Source of the DNA: Bacteroidota bacterium
GTDB taxonomy: Bacteria > Bacteroidota > Bacteroidia > B-17B0 > Aurantibacillaceae
Assembly (NCBI GenBank): GCA_030681615.1
Contig: JAUXSA010000035.1
Location: 1 to 64,000, forward strand
Direction of reading: 5' to 3'
Length of the DNA: 64,000 bases
Shown: positions 1-9,727 of the stretch, in pieces
Numbering within the stretch: position 1 is the first letter of the stretch
Layout: each line of letters begins with the position of its first letter
Notes under the pieces: model-generated
What the model was told of the DNA's origin: nothing
The model's database searches: none
Seen by the model: only the letters and a program-made list of their open reading frames with translations
Made by a program: the position numbers and the translations under genes

Positions 1-1
1 A

Positions 2-2554
2 GCTTGGACACAGATTAATCAAGACGCAAGATTTAAAAACTACAAAATAGAGTTCTACGATTTAAGTAATGAAGATGATGTGTTAGGGCAGATATCTAAA
101 ATCGGAGAAACTCTACAATCAGGTTTAGACATAACAAAAGGTTCATTATTAAAGGTTGCTCATTTTCGATTAAAAGATGGAGACCGTTTAGGTTTGATTA
201 TCCATCACCTTGTGGTGGATGGTGTATCATGGCGAATACTTTTAGAAGATCTATCGATTCTTTACAAAAGCTATAAAGAAGGTAAAAAACCAGACTTAGT
301 TTTAAAGACAGATTCCTTTCAAAAATGGGCTTTACTGCAAAAGGAGTATGGACAAAGTAATAAAATTAAAAAACAGAAAGTTTATTGGGCTGAACAATGC
401 AGTCAGAATATAGATCGCCTGCCACAAGATAAGAAAGTTAATGAAGATGAAGTAATCATAGATTCAATTTTTTCTTTTTGCTTAGATAAGGTAACTACAG
501 AGTTATTGCAAACGCGTGTTCATAGAGTTTATAATACGGAGATAAACGATTTGTTGTTGACGGGTTTAGGTTTGGCTATAAAAGAAGTATTCTCAAGAGA
601 TAAAAGTGTTTTACAGATGGAGGGGCATGGAAGAGAGGACATTATCGATGGAGTTGATATTAGCAGAACAGTGGGATGGTTTACTTCGATGTATCCATTT
701 GTACTGGATGTATCTAAAACATTAGATCCATTAGAATCCTTAGTGAGGGTCAAAGAAGCTTTAAGAAAAATGCCAAACAAAGGCATTGGTTACGGTATAT
801 TAAAATATCTAAGTACGGAAAAAATACAAAATATACTTACTCCTGAGATCATGTTTAATTATCTCGGAGATTTTGGAAAGGATGCTGGGGGTGGGGAACA
901 GAACGCTCCTTTATTTGAATATGCTTCCGAATCTATAGGTCAAAGTTTGGCTAAAGAGAATAGAAATTATGCAATACTGGATGTATCAGGGATGCTAGTA
1001 ATGGGAGAATTGAATATGTCGATACAATACTCCAAATCGAGATATGATTCGACAACAATAGAAAAGCTAACAAAATCTTATGAAAAAAACCTAAAATTCT
1101 TAATAGAAGAATTATCAAAGAGTACGGAAAAGTATTTGACTCCGTCGGATCTAAGTTTTAAAGGACTTACTCCAGAAGAGTTGTCAGAGATTAATTTAGA
1201 CAATAATTTAGAGGATATATACGAGTTATCCCCACTTCAGAAAGAGATGTACCATCATTGGTTATTTGAAAAGTCCAACACTCTATATTTTGAGCAAACC
1301 TCGTATAGAATAAAAGCTCAAGGATTAGAGATTGAAAAATTAAAACGAGCTTATGATAATTTAGTTGCTAGGCATGGTGTTTTGCGGACAAGTTTTAGTA
1401 ATGATTATGCTGGAAAAACCATACAGATTGTAAGGAAATTAGTACAAAGTAATTTTAGTTATGAGCAGATAGAGAATCAAAAAGATAAACAACAGTATGT
1501 AGAGGAAGTAAATCAAAAAGACAGAGAGAAAGGATTTGACTTAACATCTCCATCCCAGATGCGACTGCATATTATCGACCTGAGAGAAGGGGAGTATGAA
1601 TTTATATGGAGTCACCATCATATTTTAATGGATGGTTGGTGCATTAGTGTGTTGATTAATGACTTTAATGAGTTATTGAGATCTGAAAACATGAATAGCA
1701 AATTAGCGTTAGCTTCTGTAATACCATATTCAAATTATATCAATTGGTTAAATACTATAAATAGAGAAAGTTCACTAGACTATTGGAAAAACTATTTGAC
1801 AAACTATTCTCAGATTGCTGAAATACCATTTAAAATAAAAACAGAAAAAACAAGATATGTCGAGTCTCGAGAACGTCTACAAATAGAAGGGGATTTGTTT
1901 AACAAAGTAGATGCCTTTTGTAATCAAACAGGCATCACGCATAATACATTTATACAGGGAGTTTGGGGATACTTATTATCATGTTATAATAACACTAATG
2001 ATGTAGTTTTTGGGGTAGTAGTATCAGGACGTCCAGCGGAGTTGGTGGGCATTGAGGATATGATTGGTTTGTTTATTAATATAATTCCTGTAAGAGTAAA
2101 ATATGAAATCAACCAAACGCCTTTAGGATTGTTAAAAGCTTTGCGGGAACAATCAATACAAAGCACTTTTCATCATTATATGAATTTATCAGAAGTTCAA
2201 TCTCAGAGTGAATTGGGAGTGAATTTGATAAGTCATATTATACGATTCCAGAATTTCGTTGTAAATGGGTCGACAAGCGAAAAATCATGGAATGCCCAGA
2301 GAGAAGAAGAACCTATACGTATCGAATCAACAAAATTTTTCGAACAACTCAATTATGATTTTAACTTAGTAATCACTCCATCATCATCTTCCTTATTCAT
2401 AGATATTATATTTAATACCAATAATTATGATGGTTCATTGTTTAAGCAGTTAAAATGGCAGCTTGATAATTTAATATGGGAATTTATTGAGAATGCAAAT
2501 CTACCTTTAAATGCGATAATTCCTTTTCAGAAAAGTAAACAACAAATAACTTAA
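2..2554 (+). CDS. NRPS subunit, C-terminal part: epimerization + terminal condensation domain (5' end outside window)
   Basis: This is the end of a non-ribosomal peptide synthetase; the frame is open to the left edge, so the start lies outside. The first ~370 residues are an epimerization domain: HHLVVDGVSW near 203-232, EGHGRE near 620, and NYLGDFG near 856 are its usual signatures. It would convert the carrier-bound residue of the preceding module to the D form. A full condensation domain follows (ELSPLQ near 1225, HHHILMDGW near 1613-1640, SGRPAE and the GLFIN region near 2025-2080). The protein stops at the point where an adenylation domain would normally begin, so there is no A, carrier or thioesterase domain after the last C domain. 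The stop lies 18 bp before the CmlA-like gene, so the two are probably co-transcribed. The peptide product cannot be predicted, because no adenylation domain lies in the window. Confidence 0.93.
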   Translation, partial: AWTQINQDARFKNYKIEFYDLSNEDDVLGQISKIGETLQSGLDITKGSLLKVAHFRLKDGDRLGLIIHHLVVDGVSWRILLEDLSILYKSYKEGKKPDLVLKTDSFQKWALLQKEYGQSNKIKKQKVYWAEQCSQNIDRLPQDKKVNEDEVIIDSIFSFCLDKVTTELLQTRVHRVYNTEINDLLLTGLGLAIKEVFSRDKSVLQMEGHGREDIIDGVDISRTVGWFTSMYPFVLDVSKTLDPLESLVRVKEALRKMPNKGIGYGILKYLSTEKIQNILTPEIMFNYLGDFGKDAGGGEQNAPLFEYASESIGQSLAKENRNYAILDVSGMLVMGELNMSIQYSKSRYDSTTIEKLTKSYEKNLKFLIEELSKSTEKYLTPSDLSFKGLTPEELSEINLDNNLEDIYELSPLQKEMYHHWLFEKSNTLYFEQTSYRIKAQGLEIEKLKRAYDNLVARHGVLRTSFSNDYAGKTIQIVRKLVQSNFSYEQIENQKDKQQYVEEVNQKDREKGFDLTSPSQMRLHIIDLREGEYEFIWSHHHILMDGWCISVLINDFNELLRSENMNSKLALASVIPYSNYINWLNTINRESSLDYWKNYLTNYSQIAEIPFKIKTEKTRYVESRERLQIEGDLFNKVDAFCNQTGITHNTFIQGVWGYLLSCYNNTNDVVFGVVVSGRPAELVGIEDMIGLFINIIPVRVKYEINQTPLGLLKALREQSIQSTFHHYMNLSEVQSQSELGVNLISHIIRFQNFVVNGSTSEKSWNAQREEEPIRIESTKFFEQLNYDFNLVITPSSSSLFIDIIFNTNNYDGSLFKQLKWQLDNLIWEFIENANLPLNAIIPFQKSKQQIT

Positions 2555-2572
2555 ATAAAATTAATAAAAAAA

Positions 2573-4204
2573 ATGGAAAATCAAAATAAAAAATACTATT
2601 TAAAGCCCAATGTGGCTATTGAAGCTTTATTTGACAGATGGTACGCATGGTCACATTTAATTTCACCTGGTACAGCAGCAATGAATTTAAAAGAACGACA
2701 TTTAAAGATCATGAACTCTTATATCAAAAACCCAAAAATTCATGCAGCTGCAGTTGCTAAGCCAGAGATGTTAGGCGGACCATTTATAAACTATAATGGT
2801 GGAAGAGTAGAAGAAATAAAATCTTTAACGGATAAAATTGTAGAGAAAAGGGCAAATCTACTCAGATTGGCCGATGCCATTAATGAGTTAAATGATCTTA
2901 TTCAAAGTCAGGCGAAAGGATATTCATTAGATCCTTTATATGCGAAGGTGCCTGAAGAGCTAAAGGGCTATGTAGAACTTTATTATGACTTGAACGATCA
3001 GGTTAATTTCAGGTTGTTTGAAGCGTTATTGTATAAAAGCAAATATTACGACGAAACTGCTCAGTCTATTGCTCTTCAAATTGTAAACTCTGATAAGCAG
3101 CGAACTTTCGTGTTAAGTACACCAAGGTTAGATGATAAGGATATTATTCATGCGGAGGTGCCTTTTAGACATAAGGTTATTGACGATTTATTTAAAAAGA
3201 AAAGAATTCCAGGCAATTATGAAGAAATTAGACGTGTTCTGAAAATAAAACCGGAGCAGGAGGAGTTGTTTAAGGAGTTTTTCACTTTAGATCAACCAAA
3301 AACATATCAGGCTTATACTGGGTCTGGTATCAGAACTAGATATTTTGGTCACGCATGCGTTTTAGTAGAAACAAGTGAAATTTCAATGTTGGTTGATCCA
3401 GTACTAAGTTATGATGGCTACGAAAATGAAGTGCCGCGTTTTACTGCTGAGGACCTTCCCGATAAAATAGATTATGTTTTAATTACCCATAATCACCAGG
3501 ACCATGTATTGCTTGAGACTTTACTGCAACTGAGACATAAGATTAAAAATGTAGTAGTTCCTTCCTCTGGTAAAGGAAATTTACAGGATCCGAGTTTGAG
3601 ATTAATGTTCAATACTATCGGATTCAATAATATTATAGAATTGGATGACTTGGAATCAGTGGAATTGAATAAGTGTACAATTACCGCACTCCCTTTTTTA
3701 GGAGAGCATTCGGATCTTGATGTTCGATCAAAAATGTGCATTCATGTTAATTTGCATAATCAATATAGGGTCATGTTCGTAGCAGACTCTAAAAATGTTG
3801 CCCCTGAGTTATATGAAAGAGTGCATGATGTAATAGGGGATATAGATGTTTTGTTTCTTGGAATGGAATGTGACGGCGCACCTTTATCTTGGCTTTATGG
3901 ACCTCTGTTGCCAAAAAAAATGGACAGGGACAAAGATCAATCGAGGCGGTTAGCAGGCAGCGATTGTAATGAAGGTATACATTTGGTTAACCTGTTTAAT
4001 GCGAAAGAAGTATTCGTCTACGCCATGGGGCTTGAACCTTGGCTGGAATTCATCAGCTCCATCAAATATACAAATGAATCAAAGCCTATCGTTGAGTCAA
4101 ATCGCCTTGTGGAAGAATGCAAAGCTAAGGGGATTAACGCAGAGAGGTTATTTGGAGAAAAGACTATTGAGTACAATGAAATCAAAGAGGAAGTGATTGG
4201 ATAG
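2573..4204 (+). CDS. CmlA-type diiron NRPS beta-hydroxylase (MBL-fold)
   Basis: 543 residues. The length, the N-terminal block (DRWYAW, SPGTAAMNLKERHLKIM, PEMLGGPFI, STPRLDD) and the C-terminal metallo-beta-lactamase fold match what I recall of CmlA, the diiron monooxygenase of chloramphenicol biosynthesis. CmlA beta-hydroxylates an amino acid bound to an NRPS carrier protein. Visible candidate metal ligands are H306-x-H308-x-D310-H311 (THNHQDH), E378 (GEHSD), D405 (VADSK) and H470 (EGIHLV), so the set looks complete. The N-terminal ~240 residues are the family-specific dimerization and carrier-recognition part. The position directly behind the NRPS subunit suggests that the peptide contains a beta-hydroxy amino acid. 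A plain hydrolase is the alternative, but that would not explain the matching N-terminal half. Confidence 0.88.
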   Translation: MENQNKKYYLKPNVAIEALFDRWYAWSHLISPGTAAMNLKERHLKIMNSYIKNPKIHAAAVAKPEMLGGPFINYNGGRVEEIKSLTDKIVEKRANLLRLADAINELNDLIQSQAKGYSLDPLYAKVPEELKGYVELYYDLNDQVNFRLFEALLYKSKYYDETAQSIALQIVNSDKQRTFVLSTPRLDDKDIIHAEVPFRHKVIDDLFKKKRIPGNYEEIRRVLKIKPEQEELFKEFFTLDQPKTYQAYTGSGIRTRYFGHACVLVETSEISMLVDPVLSYDGYENEVPRFTAEDLPDKIDYVLITHNHQDHVLLETLLQLRHKIKNVVVPSSGKGNLQDPSLRLMFNTIGFNNIIELDDLESVELNKCTITALPFLGEHSDLDVRSKMCIHVNLHNQYRVMFVADSKNVAPELYERVHDVIGDIDVLFLGMECDGAPLSWLYGPLLPKKMDRDKDQSRRLAGSDCNEGIHLVNLFNAKEVFVYAMGLEPWLEFISSIKYTNESKPIVESNRLVEECKAKGINAERLFGEKTIEYNEIKEEVIG

Positions 4205-4333
4205 TATTAATTTGTGGCAGAAAAAACTCGCGCCATTTAGTTACATTCTTGGTACATTATCATATAATAGCAATAGAATAGGAAAGATGAAAAAAATAAC
4301 TTTAATAAAAAATTAATTATAAATACAATATAA
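4205..4333. other. intergenic gap inside the NRPS cluster
   Basis: 129 bp of AT-rich DNA between the hydroxylase and the exporter genes, much longer than the other gaps in the cluster (2-18 bp or overlaps). No convincing terminator hairpin or TAnnTTTG box is visible. It may hold an internal promoter or simply mark the junction of two sub-operons. Confidence 0.4.
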
Positions 4334-5989
4334 ATGTTTGATTTCCTCAAATTAATTGATTTTAAAAAGGCAGTTTCAATTGTGGTCCTCGGATTAATAT
4401 CGGGTTCAATAAGTTTTTTATTCCTTGCCTTTATTAATTTTATGATTGGGCTTATTATTGATAAAAGGAATGCTGTAGATTTTAATTATATTGTCTTATT
4501 TTGTTTTCTTATGTTGGTTTTTATCTGGACAAAGCGAGAACTGGCATATATAATAATTAAGTTTTCGCAGAGGACTTTCTGGAAATTGCGTTCGGAAGTG
4601 TTGCATACTATTTTAAAAGCAAATTTTTACCAATTTAACAAACGTAAAGGCCAGATTCAGGCTGTATTAGTTAATGACATAAATGTATTAACCAATTTCT
4701 CCCTTTCAATTATTCAGTTTTTATCTGCTTTTATTATCACGGTGGGATGTTTTATTTATATGGGAATGTTGTCGAAAACATTATCCTTGATCACCTTAGG
4801 CGTTTCGGTTTTTTCAATACTGATTTATTGGATCGGTGTGTATTTCAACAAAAAAAGATTTGACGTATCGAGAGAACTGGAAAATAGTTTTATGAAAAGT
4901 TTTTTAGATATTTTATCTGGTTTTAAGGAAATTCATATGAATCCTAAAATCGGGTGGGATATCTTTAATAATAAGATAAAACCGATATCGCAAGATTCAT
5001 TTGCCAATAATATCAAAGCTTTCACCGGCTTTTTGAATCTTCAGATCACAAGCGAAATCACGTTCCATGCTTTGATCGCCTTCATTTTAATTTTCAATTC
5101 CTTCTTCATTGATGAATCGCCGTCAACAATCGTAAATTTTGTATTTATCCTTTTGTATGTTCTTGGAAGTATAAATTCACTCATATTTATTATTCCTATA
5201 CTTGTTCAGGCAAGAGTGGCCGCTGGTAAAATTTATGAGCTCAAGAAGGAATTAAATGATGAAAGGTTTGAGAACCGGCCGGAAAGCATGAGAATTTTAA
5301 TAAGCGAATTTAAGGTGCTTACTGTTTCAGACCTATCGTTCACTTATGAAAGCGAAAGCAAAGATGAGAAAAGCAGATCCAGTTTTAGTGTTGGGCCTTT
5401 GAGCTTTGAATTGCAAAAAGGTGAGGCGATTTTTATTTATGGTGGAAACGGAAGTGGAAAAACAACCTTACTCAACGCTGTGCTGGGTATTTTGCAAAGT
5501 AATTCTGGGACTATTCGGTTTAATGGAGTTAAGCTAAACGAAGATAATTATGGTGGTTATCGAACTCTGTTTTCTGTTGTTTTTAGTGATTTCCACATTT
5601 TTGATGAATTGTATGGGTTTGAGCATATATCCGAAATTGAAATAAATGAGTATTTAAAGTTGTTCGAGTTGGATGAAAAAATTACATTTTCAAAGAACTC
5701 ATTCTCATCAAACAATCTGTCAACCGGTCAACGAAAAAGATTAGGACTAATTATTGCATTGGTTCGTCAACACCCGATTTTAGTTTTAGATGAGTGGGCT
5801 GCAGATCAAGACCCTGTATTTCGTAAAAAATTCTATACGCAGATTATTCCGGAATTATTGAACAGGGGATTCTCAATTATTGCTATTACCCACGACGATG
5901 CATACTACCACGTTGCTGATAAATTGTATAAAATGGAATTTGGAAAATTGAATCTGGAACCTTCTTTTGAACCAAATAAACAGAACTAA
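4334..5989 (+). CDS. cyclic-peptide/siderophore-type ABC exporter (PvdE/SyrD family)
   Basis: 551 residues with a fused membrane domain (about six helices in residues 1-300) and a nucleotide-binding domain. The latter has Walker A GGNGSGKTT (370-378), signature LSTGQ (462-466), Walker B with D486-E487, and switch H520. The stretches LSTGQRKRLGL and LDEWAADQDP are characteristic of the PvdE/SyrD branch, which moves NRPS peptide precursors from cytoplasm to periplasm. It starts the tight gene block 4334-10147, with only 2 bp to the next gene. A periplasmic precursor fits the Ntn acylase encoded downstream, as in pyoverdine maturation (known for PvdE and PvdQ; inferred here). Confidence 0.92.
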   Translation: MFDFLKLIDFKKAVSIVVLGLISGSISFLFLAFINFMIGLIIDKRNAVDFNYIVLFCFLMLVFIWTKRELAYIIIKFSQRTFWKLRSEVLHTILKANFYQFNKRKGQIQAVLVNDINVLTNFSLSIIQFLSAFIITVGCFIYMGMLSKTLSLITLGVSVFSILIYWIGVYFNKKRFDVSRELENSFMKSFLDILSGFKEIHMNPKIGWDIFNNKIKPISQDSFANNIKAFTGFLNLQITSEITFHALIAFILIFNSFFIDESPSTIVNFVFILLYVLGSINSLIFIIPILVQARVAAGKIYELKKELNDERFENRPESMRILISEFKVLTVSDLSFTYESESKDEKSRSSFSVGPLSFELQKGEAIFIYGGNGSGKTTLLNAVLGILQSNSGTIRFNGVKLNEDNYGGYRTLFSVVFSDFHIFDELYGFEHISEIEINEYLKLFELDEKITFSKNSFSSNNLSTGQRKRLGLIIALVRQHPILVLDEWAADQDPVFRKKFYTQIIPELLNRGFSIIAITHDDAYYHVADKLYKMEFGKLNLEPSFEPNKQN

Positions 5990-5991
5990 AT

Positions 5992-6708
5992 ATGGACTTA
6001 ACTAACAATAACACACAATTATTTATGCTCCACTTTGGAGGAGGGAATCGATACTCATTTCAATTTATAAAACCCTATCTTCCTGTAAATTTTGATTTTC
6101 AGCCCATTGAATTACCTGGACGTGGTAAAAGAATCAATGAGCCGTTGCTCTCAACTGAACAGGAGTGCGTTAATGATCTGTTTTCTCAGATCATTTCGCT
6201 CCGGAATAAACGACCTTATTTGATTTACGGCCATAGTATGGGTGCTTCCTTAGGTCTTAGGATCACAAAAAGACTTGAAGAAATAGGGGACCCACCTAAA
6301 AGACTAATAGTCTCTGGTAACGCAGGACCGGGAACAGGTAGTAATAAACGCAGATCACAAATGAACGATGAAGAGTTAAAGGAGGAACTAAGATTACTTG
6401 GCGGGGTATCTGAGGAAGTTTTAAGCAATGATGATCTTTTTAATTTTTTTTCCCCTATCATGAGATCTGATTTTAAACTTTTGGAAAATAGCGAAAAATT
6501 GGGACCTGATTTTATGATAAAATCATCTATAGTGGCAATTATGGGTGATAAGGAAGAAACCTCTGGTGAAATTGAGAACTGGAAAAATTTCAGCTTGGGT
6601 GAATTTAAATTTCATCTTCTTCCCGGCAATCATTTCTTTATTCATGATCACCCGGTTGAATTGATGAAAATTATAAAAAATGCTTATGATAGACCTCTGG
6701 TATCTTAA
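5992..6708 (+). CDS. type II thioesterase (external editing TE)
   Basis: 238 residues, alpha/beta hydrolase of the GrsT/RifR kind. The N-terminal HFGGGN oxyanion region, the ELPGRG motif, nucleophile S82 in GHSMGAS, and H214 in GNHFFIHDH are all present. Such enzymes hydrolyse wrongly loaded or stalled acyl groups from NRPS carrier proteins in the cytoplasm. It begins 2 bp after the exporter stop and its end overlaps the phosphopantetheinyl transferase gene by 29 bp, which points to translational coupling. Because the terminal NRPS subunit has no TE domain, this enzyme could conceivably also take part in release; that is inference only. Confidence 0.93.
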   Translation: MDLTNNNTQLFMLHFGGGNRYSFQFIKPYLPVNFDFQPIELPGRGKRINEPLLSTEQECVNDLFSQIISLRNKRPYLIYGHSMGASLGLRITKRLEEIGDPPKRLIVSGNAGPGTGSNKRRSQMNDEELKEELRLLGGVSEEVLSNDDLFNFFSPIMRSDFKLLENSEKLGPDFMIKSSIVAIMGDKEETSGEIENWKNFSLGEFKFHLLPGNHFFIHDHPVELMKIIKNAYDRPLVS

Positions 6709-7348
6709 TACAAAAGACATTAGTGAACAAGATGTAAGCACTTTATTAAGACTTCTTCCTGTGTCTAAAGTCAATGAAATTATTCGGTTCAGGAACCATG
6801 AGGATCGGAGGGTAAAACTTTTTGGTAGACTAATGGTTAAAATATATTATGAAGATAGTGATTTCGCATTCAAATGGCATGAATGGCAGGTGGCCGCTGA
6901 CGGTAAGCCTTATTATAATGGTGGAAGGAAAAAATTTAATATTTCACACTCAAGAGATTATGTGGTAGTAGCGTTTTCAGATCAAGAGGTCGGTGCCGAT
7001 GTAGAGTGTGTTTCAGATTTTGATATAAAATCCATAAGCCACTATTTTCATCCAAAGGAAACTGAATATATAATTGATTCTCTAGACCAAAAGGAAGCGT
7101 TCTTTAAATTGTGGACCAGGAAAGAAGCTTATCTTAAAGCAACAGGTAAAGGAATAGTTGATGGTCTTAACAATGAAAACTGTTTACCGGATAAAGTGAG
7201 GTACAAGGGAATATGGCATTTACAAAGCTATTCACTCATTCCTAGTTATCACCTAAGTTTGTGTACACGAATTCCGAACTGCTATATTAAAGCACGAGAG
7301 TTATTTCCAAGTGATTTTTATAATTATTTTAATTTTGAGACGAACTAA
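6680..7348 (+). CDS. Sfp-type 4'-phosphopantetheinyl transferase
   Basis: 222 residues. It transfers the phosphopantetheine arm of CoA to NRPS carrier domains. Motifs in order are DGKPY (about 73-77), FNISHS with H90, VGADVE with Mg-binding D107 and E109, and LWTRKEAYLKATGKG with E149 and K153; all key residues are present. The length is usual for the Sfp class. The reading frame starts inside the thioesterase gene (29-bp overlap); a second ATG two codons later (6686) is equally possible. Its place in the cluster suggests it serves this synthetase, although such enzymes often act on all carriers of the cell. Confidence 0.95.
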   Translation: MLMIDLWYLNTKDISEQDVSTLLRLLPVSKVNEIIRFRNHEDRRVKLFGRLMVKIYYEDSDFAFKWHEWQVAADGKPYYNGGRKKFNISHSRDYVVVAFSDQEVGADVECVSDFDIKSISHYFHPKETEYIIDSLDQKEAFFKLWTRKEAYLKATGKGIVDGLNNENCLPDKVRYKGIWHLQSYSLIPSYHLSLCTRIPNCYIKARELFPSDFYNYFNFETN

Positions 7349-7359
7349 TTTAATAACTG

Positions 7360-9723
7360 ATGAAAAAAAAATCTTTAACTTTTTTATTTCCCTTGTTGAC
7401 ATTAATTGTGTTAACAGCCATTCTTAACCGGAAAATTTTTGCAATGCCGCCGTTGGGTGTTTTGTTGAATCCATTTATTGGAGCAGTTCAAAACGAAAAA
7501 AAATTATGTTTTGATCAACAGTTAAACTATGGTAGAGAAAATAATATTGAGATTCTCTTCGATGAAAGATCAATCCCTCATGTTTTTGCTGAGAGCGAAA
7601 AAGACCTTTTTTTTTCTCAGGGATATGTGACTGCATCTGATCGGTTGTGGCAAATCGATTTTTTGTCTTATATAGCTGCAGGAAGGCTTTGTGAGATTTT
7701 AGGCGAAGGCCCGTTGAATTACGATAGAGCTCAGAGAAGGTCAGGAATATTGTCTTCCGCCAAAACTTCCCTGAAATTTTTGGAAGCCGATCGTCAAACA
7801 AAGCAGGCACTGGATAACTATACGGAAGGTGTAAATGCTTATATCAAGCAAACTTCTGAAATTGGTTTACCATTTGAGTACAAGCTTTTGGATTATCGAC
7901 CTGAACCGTGGAGTAATTTAAAATCAGTCCTTATTATGAAATATATGGGAGCCCTTCTTTCAGGATATGAAGAAGATGTCGAATCTTCATACCTATATGC
8001 TGCTATTGGAAAAAAAGAATACGATAAACTATTTTCAAATTATCTTATTGATAAAAATAAGAAGCGTTTTTCTATTGCTTTTTTCAGAGATTCACTTCCG
8101 ATTGATGCTTACATTGATTTTTCATTTTTAGAATCTTCTCCGCAAATCCCAAATAGTGCTTTTAATCCAAGACTTGGTAGCAACAGCTGGGTATTGGGCC
8201 CGAAAAAAAGCGCATCGGGCTCCGCAATTCTTTGTAATGACCCACATTTAAATTTGTCTTTTCCGGCGATTTGGTATGAGATACAGTTAAAATCAAAAGA
8301 AATGAACGTATATGGGTATTCCATTCCAGGAACCCCCGGTGTTATTATAGGATACAATGAGAATATTTCATGGGGACTTACAAATGGACAAATTGATGTC
8401 TGCAATCTCTTTAAGCTGGAACTGAAAGATAATTACTCCCAGTATAAATATGATGGCTTGTGGAAAAACACTGAACAGAACATTGAGGAAATAATAATAA
8501 GAAATCATAAATCATTTTATGATACAATTTATTGCAGTATACATGGCCCCATAATATCTGATTTTAGATTTGGACCGAAAGAGAGGGCTGGGTTAGCCAT
8601 GGACTGGACGCTACACGATCCTTCAAACGAATTCTTAACGTTCATCAAATTAAACAAAGCGTCCAATTACAGTGAATTCAAGGATGCAATCAAACATTAT
8701 CGATGCCCTGTCCAAAGTTTTACTTACGCTGATGTGAAAGGTAATATTGCCACGCATCTTCAGGGTAAAATTCTTAAAAGTCATTGGAGCGGGAAGGGTA
8801 AGTTTGTGTTGGACGGAACTAAATCGGATTATCTGGCGACAGAATTGTTATATGAGGAATTACCTTTTACATGTAATCCAGAAGAGGGATTTGTTTGTTC
8901 AGCAAATAATAATCCCTTTCATCAAAGTGACTCTTTTTATGTGTACGGTCATTACTCGGAATTGAGATCCGATAAAATCAAACAGATTCTATCTAAACCT
9001 GGGAAATTAAAGTTAAAAGATATGCAGTTGATGCAATTAGATAATACAAACCATTTGGCTGAATTGGCTGTTCCTATACTTCTGGATTTTATTTCTACGA
9101 ACGATATGTTTAAAAAGAAATTCAGTGAATGGGATTATAAGTATGATAAAGAATCTGAAATGCCTTTATTATTTAACTGTTGGTGGTCATTAATTGAAAA
9201 TAATACTTGGGATGAATTGAAGAAATACCCAAAATCGAATAAAATACCCGATAACCTGGTATTACTGGATCTGATTATCAATGATCCTACTAATAAATAC
9301 TTCGACAAAATGTCAACAGATAAAATAGAAACAGCAGAGGATATCGTTCTCATGTCTCAGGAAAGCCTTGTTCAAAGCTGGCATATACTTCCCATGAAGT
9401 GGGGAAATTATAATCAGGCATCTATTATGCATTTATTAAATATTTCAGCTTTAAGTGAGAAGAGGATACCTTCGTCAGGCCATCCAGATGCAATAAATGC
9501 ACTGTCTGCAAATTGGGGACCTTCGTTGAGATTTATTGTTGAGATGGATAAGATACCCCAGGGATATGGAGTTTATGCAGGCGGACAATCTGGAAATCCC
9601 GCTTCTGTTAAATATGATCAGTTTCTTGATAATTGGGAAAATGGAGGCTACTATAAACTTAATTTCTTTATGAGTAAGGAAGCAGCGCAAAAAAAAACCA
9701 AATATAAATGGATTATAAAATAA
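7360..9723 (+). CDS. penicillin acylase-family Ntn hydrolase (PvdQ-like)
   Basis: 787 residues. An N-terminal hydrophobic segment (about 6-24) suggests export to the periplasm. An alpha-chain region (HVFAESEKDLFFSQGYV and onward) is followed by the autoproteolysis site G273-S274 in LGSNSWV. S274 would become the N-terminal nucleophile of the beta chain. Beta-chain hallmarks follow: ILCNDPHL, PGTPGVIIGYNENISWG, and ANNNP near 8905. The size fits penicillin acylase, AHL acylase and PvdQ. Family members cleave N-acyl bonds; PvdQ removes the fatty acid from a pyoverdine precursor. Eleven bp behind the transferase gene and downstream of a PvdE-type exporter, a role in deacylating an exported lipopeptide precursor is the natural inference. 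The real substrate is unknown. Confidence 0.9.
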   Translation: MKKKSLTFLFPLLTLIVLTAILNRKIFAMPPLGVLLNPFIGAVQNEKKLCFDQQLNYGRENNIEILFDERSIPHVFAESEKDLFFSQGYVTASDRLWQIDFLSYIAAGRLCEILGEGPLNYDRAQRRSGILSSAKTSLKFLEADRQTKQALDNYTEGVNAYIKQTSEIGLPFEYKLLDYRPEPWSNLKSVLIMKYMGALLSGYEEDVESSYLYAAIGKKEYDKLFSNYLIDKNKKRFSIAFFRDSLPIDAYIDFSFLESSPQIPNSAFNPRLGSNSWVLGPKKSASGSAILCNDPHLNLSFPAIWYEIQLKSKEMNVYGYSIPGTPGVIIGYNENISWGLTNGQIDVCNLFKLELKDNYSQYKYDGLWKNTEQNIEEIIIRNHKSFYDTIYCSIHGPIISDFRFGPKERAGLAMDWTLHDPSNEFLTFIKLNKASNYSEFKDAIKHYRCPVQSFTYADVKGNIATHLQGKILKSHWSGKGKFVLDGTKSDYLATELLYEELPFTCNPEEGFVCSANNNPFHQSDSFYVYGHYSELRSDKIKQILSKPGKLKLKDMQLMQLDNTNHLAELAVPILLDFISTNDMFKKKFSEWDYKYDKESEMPLLFNCWWSLIENNTWDELKKYPKSNKIPDNLVLLDLIINDPTNKYFDKMSTDKIETAEDIVLMSQESLVQSWHILPMKWGNYNQASIMHLLNISALSEKRIPSSGHPDAINALSANWGPSLRFIVEMDKIPQGYGVYAGGQSGNPASVKYDQFLDNWENGGYYKLNFFMSKEAAQKKTKYKWIIK

Positions 9724-9727
9724 ATAT

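Noticed and set aside
4287-4316. Nine-codon open frame (MKKITLIKN) in the gap before the exporter gene
   Set aside because: Too short, and no sign of an attenuator or conservation.
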